Assembly: GCF_000717645.1 (NCBI RefSeq) | Contig: NZ_JNZZ01000013.1 | Location: 186,001 to 250,000 of the forward strand | Length of the DNA: 64,000 nt | Direction of reading: 5' to 3' | From: Streptomyces californicus | GTDB taxonomy: Bacteria; Actinomycetota; Actinomycetes; Streptomycetales; Streptomycetaceae | Notes under the pieces: model-generated | Databases searched by the model: none | What the model saw: only the letters and a program-made list of their open reading frames with translations | Told to the model about the DNA's origin: nothing | In this document: positions 60,748 through 64,000 of the stretch, one piece after another | Numbering within the stretch: the first letter of the stretch is position 1 | How the letters are laid out: each line of letters starts with the position of its first letter | Program-made: the position numbers and the translations under genes

Positions 60748-60788
60748 CCTGCGCGACTCGTACAGATTTCTTGTACGGGTCGCGCAGG
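60748..60788 (+). promoter_or_regulatory. Long hairpin/inverted repeat upstream of the XRE-DUF397 gene
   Basis: Arms 60748-60764 (CCTGCGCGACTCGTACA) and 60772-60788 (TGTACGGGTCGCGCAGG) pair over 17 positions with one mismatch that is a G-U wobble in RNA, around GATTTCT. It lies between DUF4232 (stop 60697) and the XRE gene (60824). It could end the first transcript or be a binding site or leader element for the second. Confidence 0.7.
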
Positions 60789-60823
60789 CGTGAAGAGGTT
60801 TCCGGGGTGGGAGTGGGAACCGT

Positions 60824-61951
60824 ATGCATCCCAGAAAACGACAGCGCAAGAACGCCTCGTCCATGAAACTCGTGGGCAAGCTCGTGGCCCGTTTCCGGCA
60901 CGAAGCGGGCATGACCCAGGGCCAACTCGCCACGGCGGCCGGGGTCCAGGAGGACACGATCTCCTCCATCGAGCAGGGCAGGCGCTCCCTCGTCCCGGAT
61001 CTGGCGGACGCCATGGACGACCTGCTCGACACGAAGGGCGCGCTGTCGACGGCGGTCGACAACATGCCGGAGGTCGACCTGATCCCGCTGTGGGCCGAGG
61101 ACTACATCGACATGGAGCAGGAGGCTCTGGCGCTGTCCTGGTTCGACAACCAGGTCATCCCGGGTCTGCTCCAGACGAAGGCGTATGCGGAGGCCGTGTT
61201 CCGCAACAGGATCCCGGTCTACAGCCCGGAGGAGATCGAGACGCACACCGCGACGCGGCTCCAGCGTCAGCACATCCTGCACCGCAAGAAGCCGCCGACC
61301 ACGAGCATCGTGATCTGGGAACCGGTCCTGATGATGCGGCTGACGTCGGAGGAGGAGCACCGGAAGCAGCTCCGCCACCTGTACAAGATGGCCCAACTCC
61401 CGGGCGTCTGCTTGCAAGTGCTCCCGCTGGAGAGCTTGTCCCACGCGGGACTCAACGGCCCCTTTACTCTCCTGGAGACTCCGGACCATCAGCGCGTCGC
61501 CTACACCGAGACCCAGCGCGGCAGCCAACTGATCACCGACCCGAATGACGTCAGCATCCTCACCCAGAAATATGCGATGCTGCGAGCCCAGGCACTGACT
61601 CCGGAAAAGACCCTGCGCCTGCTGGCCCGTTTACTGGGAGAGAAGACCATGAGCACCGGACTGAACTGGTTCAAGTCGAGTTACAGCGGCGACGAGGGCG
61701 GGCAATGCCTGGAAGTCGCGTACGACTGGCGGAAGTCGAGCTACAGCGGCAGCGACGGCGGGCAGTGCCTTGAGGTCGCCTACAACTGGAAGAAGTCGAG
61801 CCACAGCGGCGACGAGGGCGGGGCCTGCGTCGAGGTCGCCGCGCATCCCGCCGCCGTCCACATCCGTGACTCCAAGGACGTCGAGGGCCCGACGTTCAGC
61901 GTCGCGCCCTCCGCCTGGTCGGCCTTCGCCGCCTACGCGGCCACCGCCTGA
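60824..61951 (+). CDS. XRE/DUF5753 regulator fused to three DUF397 repeats
   Basis: A 375-residue fusion. The XRE helix-turn-helix is near residues 18-75 (FRHEAGMTQGQLATAAGVQE), DUF5753 at about 90-270 (ALALSWFDNQVIPGLLQTKA, YSPEEIETHTATRLQRQHIL). Then, without a stop, MSTGLNWFKSSYSGDEGGQC and two further DUF397 units follow. DUF397 is normally a separate small protein encoded right after its XRE partner, and these pairs act in development and antibiotic control. An in-frame ATG at 61649 (residue 276) with GGGAGAG upstream may start a separate 100-residue DUF397 protein. A TTA codon (61631-61633, residue 270) precedes it. Confidence 0.88.
   Translation: MHPRKRQRKNASSMKLVGKLVARFRHEAGMTQGQLATAAGVQEDTISSIEQGRRSLVPDLADAMDDLLDTKGALSTAVDNMPEVDLIPLWAEDYIDMEQEALALSWFDNQVIPGLLQTKAYAEAVFRNRIPVYSPEEIETHTATRLQRQHILHRKKPPTTSIVIWEPVLMMRLTSEEEHRKQLRHLYKMAQLPGVCLQVLPLESLSHAGLNGPFTLLETPDHQRVAYTETQRGSQLITDPNDVSILTQKYAMLRAQALTPEKTLRLLARLLGEKTMSTGLNWFKSSYSGDEGGQCLEVAYDWRKSSYSGSDGGQCLEVAYNWKKSSHSGDEGGACVEVAAHPAAVHIRDSKDVEGPTFSVAPSAWSAFAAYAATA
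61667..61846 (+). repeat. Three 60-bp repeats encoding DUF397 units
   Basis: Units 61667-61726, 61727-61786 and 61787-61846 each encode W-x-K-S-S-x-S-G-x-x-G-G-x-C-x-E-V-A, in frame. Single-unit DUF397 is the norm, so the triplication is an internal duplication with some divergence. Confidence 0.95.
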
Positions 61952-61994
61952 AAGCGCGCAGCACGCGGCGTACGCGCACGACGCGCCGTACGCC

Positions 61995-62564
61995 TCACGA
62001 CGCCCGGACCGTCTCGTAACGGAGCAGTACGACTCCGTTCCCGAAGGTCCGGGTCTCGATCAGCCGGAGCATCTGCCGCTCCTCCGCGTCCCGGAAGAAG
62101 GGGCGGCCCCGGCCGAGGATGACGGGGTGGAGGTAGATCCGGTACTCGTCGATCAGGTCGTGCCGCCGGAACGACTCCAGCAGGCCCGCGCCGCCGACCA
62201 CCAGGTCCCCCGACGCGGCCTCGCGCAGCTCCCGCACCTGCTCGGGATCGACTTCGTGCAGCAGGGTCGCGTTCGGCCCCACGCTCTCCAGCGTGCGCGA
62301 GAACACGAACTTCGGCATCTCCCGCCAGATCCCGGCGAACTCGGCCATCGGCCCCTCGTTGGCCGGGTCCTCATCGGCGGTCGGCCAGAACTCCTCCATC
62401 AACTCGTAGGTGACGCGCCCCTCGACGAAGCCGCCCATCGTGCGCAGGTAGTCGTTGAAGTGCTGGTGCAGTTCCTCGTCGACGGTGTGCCAGTCGATGT
62501 CCTGGTCGGGTCCTTCGAAGAATCCGTCGAGGGAGAGCGAGATGGACGTGACGATCCTGTTCAC
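61995..62564 (-). CDS. Dihydrofolate reductase-family (RibD C-terminal-like) protein
   Basis: A 189-residue RibD_C/DHFR-fold protein (VTSISLSLDGFFEGPDQDID opening, a hallmark of the family; GDLVVGGAGLLESFRRHDLI and LHPVILGRGRPFF later). Such actinobacterial proteins bind NADPH, substrate generally unknown. The GTG at 62564 has AGGAG upstream; a longer reading to 62615 lacks conservation. It is convergent with the XRE-DUF397 gene across 43 bp. Confidence 0.9.
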   Translation of the reverse strand: MNRIVTSISLSLDGFFEGPDQDIDWHTVDEELHQHFNDYLRTMGGFVEGRVTYELMEEFWPTADEDPANEGPMAEFAGIWREMPKFVFSRTLESVGPNATLLHEVDPEQVRELREAASGDLVVGGAGLLESFRRHDLIDEYRIYLHPVILGRGRPFFRDAEERQMLRLIETRTFGNGVVLLRYETVRAS

Positions 62565-63200
62565 GGCGGCTCCTGCCGGATCGGCCCGGTCACCGGCGAC
62601 GACCGGGCAGCGCACGACGGGCGGCGGTGGGCGGGCAACGGGTGACGCAACGGCCCCTGACGATACGCCGCCGGTGACCGATACCCCCGGAAATGAAGGG
62701 GCTCGCGCCAGGGCGTCGCCGTAAGAGAGGCAAGCGGCAGGAAGCGCGAAGTCCCCGGCCGGTCACCAGCGGTTGCGGCACGTGCGAAGCCCATCGCCGC
62801 CACGTGCGGCCAGAACATCAGCACGATGGCCGCCCGGGCCGGACGGCCTCTTCCCGTGTCGCCGGCCGGTGCGTCCCAGCCCGGCATCCGCGTGCTCACC
62901 GAGCACGCGGAACGCTCGGCATTCCTCCGGCCTCCTCGTGAGTTCGCGGCGAGAGGCCCCGACGGAGGCAGGTGCTTTTCGGCCCCGTTTCGTTGACGTC
63001 GAAACAGTTACCATAAGGCAAGGTACGGCGGCCCCGAAAGGCAACTACGGAGGAATCGGGCGAGAAAGATGGCTTGCACTGGCCCGTTTACCCGTTTGCG
63101 ACCGCATAAGCGTTCGCGTCGTGTGAAGGACCCGTGGCAGCGTGTGCGGCTCCGGTGAGCGCGGCGCTCACCGCGTCTACGTATCCCGTGGGGGGATCAC
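62565..63200. other. Gene-free interval before the RHS gene
   Basis: No reading frame here has family motifs or a ribosome site together with coding-like codon use. The sequence between about 62990 and 63120 is noticeably less GC-rich (TTGACG at 62993-62998, then GAAACAGTTACCATAAGG), which suggests the promoter and leader of the RHS gene. No clear -10 at standard spacing was found. Confidence 0.6.
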
Positions 63201-64000
63201 ATGGATTCGCGTGCTTCCGGCACGCCGTTTCGGCGTGCCCGTACATCCCGCACTTCCCGAAGAGGCGCCCTGACAGCGGCCCTGGTGGTGGCCGCGCTGG
63301 GGGCTTCCGCGCTGCCGGCGCTGGCCGCGCCGGGTGATGACCCGGCTCCGGCGGCGGTCTCGGCCTGGGGCAGGAAGGCCGATCGGCAGTCCATACCTCC
63401 GGTCAAGGTCGGCGCCACCAAGCCGCCGGCCAGCAGGGCGGCGTCCGCTCCGTCGGCGGCGGAGGCCGCCTGGCAGGCGGAGCAGAGGAAGCGGGCCGAG
63501 CAGGGCGACGAGGCAGCGTCACCCGCGGCACGTTCGTCGGCCGGCGTTCGCAGTTGGGTACCGCGCGGGCAGGGTGCGGTTCCCTGGCACCAGATCTCCG
63601 ACATCAGGGTCACCGACTCGCTGGTGGCCCGGGTCAACCTGTCGAACGGCAACCTGATGCTCGCCGCCACCGACTTCGAGGTCGCCGGCGTGGGCCAGAA
63701 GCTGCGGCTGGCCCGTACCTACAACTCGCTGGACGCCCCGTGGGGCAAGGTGTCACAGCGGTGGTGGCAGGAGTACGAGCGCTACCTCGACCTCTACGCG
63801 AACGAAGTGGTGCTCTTCGACGCCACCGGGGACGCGGCGTCGTTCACGAAGAAGGCGGACGGCACCTTCACCACACCGAAGGGCTACTCCAAGGACCTGG
63901 CGAAGAACGTGGACGGCACGTACACGCTGACCGACCGCAAGTCCGGCACCAAGGACACCTACGACCAGTACGGCACGCTGACGAAGGTCACCGACCGCAA
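63201..64000 (+). CDS. Secreted RHS/YD-repeat protein, 5' part (runs off the window)
   Basis: The first 266 codons of a large exported protein. The start MDSRASGTPFRRARTSRTSR is followed by a signal peptide (RRGALTAALVVAALGASALP, cleavage after ALA near residue 43; the RR could also fit Tat). A long Ala/Pro/Lys linker precedes a DUF6531-like RHS start (DSLVARVNLSNGNLMLAATD, QKLRLARTYNSLDAPWG). YD-type repeats then begin (DATGDAASFTKKADGTFTTP, YDQYGTLTKVTDRK). The ATG at 63201 has GGGGGATC upstream. Polymorphic toxins of this class carry a variable C-terminal toxin with an adjacent immunity gene; those would lie beyond 64000. Confidence 0.88.
   Translation, partial: MDSRASGTPFRRARTSRTSRRGALTAALVVAALGASALPALAAPGDDPAPAAVSAWGRKADRQSIPPVKVGATKPPASRAASAPSAAEAAWQAEQRKRAEQGDEAASPAARSSAGVRSWVPRGQGAVPWHQISDIRVTDSLVARVNLSNGNLMLAATDFEVAGVGQKLRLARTYNSLDAPWGKVSQRWWQEYERYLDLYANEVVLFDATGDAASFTKKADGTFTTPKGYSKDLAKNVDGTYTLTDRKSGTKDTYDQYGTLTKVTDR

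Noticed and set aside
62763..63126. Short frames on both strands upstream of the RHS gene
   Set aside because: Low-complexity translations and no start signals; more likely leader or promoter DNA.

Overview
The window is high-GC actinobacterial chromosome and is best read as Streptomyces. The support is the near-uniform G/C third codon positions, many GTG and TTG starts, ATGA/GTGA stop-start overlaps, a complete conservon (cvnABCD plus two cytochrome P450s), an XRE-DUF397 pair, F420-type enzymes and many TetR regulators. I see no rRNA, tRNA, CRISPR array, transposase or integrase.

Layout. 1-10.7 kb: one leftward operon for catabolism of an acyl-CoA (TIGR03084 protein, AtuA-like protein, both subunits of a biotin-dependent acyl-CoA carboxylase, acyl-CoA dehydrogenase, acyl-CoA synthetase, enoyl-CoA hydratase, TetR), with a TetR-type operator at its head. 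10.9-20 kb: a frameshifted NUDIX gene, a TetR/SDR divergent pair, an EamA exporter/LysR divergent pair and a large FAD/FeS oxidase. 20.3-25.8 kb: the conservon operon, ending in a CYP157-like P450 without the ExxR arginine, a CYP154-like P450 and a strong terminator. 26-31.9 kb: serC, a Uma2 nuclease, DinB, DUF4259, a methyltransferase, a YcaC-like hydrolase, MarR and GNAT. 32-34.9 kb: a drug-export ABC pair with a divergent TetR; three equally spaced operator-like palindromes lie between them. 35-43.6 kb: PPOX oxidoreductase, a secreted beta-propeller-like protein, SGNH hydrolase, TetR plus membrane protein, a GH3 glucosidase with TetR, and small membrane proteins. 43.8-50.9 kb: a two-component system with a lipoprotein, divergent from a lipoprotein-adaptor-ABC-MacB export operon. 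51-56.9 kb: CPBP protease, small hypothetical genes including a WapI-like immunity protein, a peptidoglycan-binding protein, NUDIX, and an HTH protein.

57-64 kb is the most accessory-looking part. A Phd/RelE toxin-antitoxin module sits between two nearly identical 109-bp direct repeats; one of them is the 3' end of an HTH-transmembrane gene. After it come a DUF4232 lipoprotein, an XRE regulator fused in frame to three DUF397 repeats (with a TTA codon just before an internal start), a RibD-like reductase and the 5' end of a secreted RHS/YD-repeat protein that runs off the window.

Regulatory logic is unusually legible: most regulator genes are divergent from a target, and the shared intergenic region usually holds a clear palindrome. 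Operator assignments are inference from position and symmetry. Gene functions are read from motifs and family knowledge and were not checked by database search.
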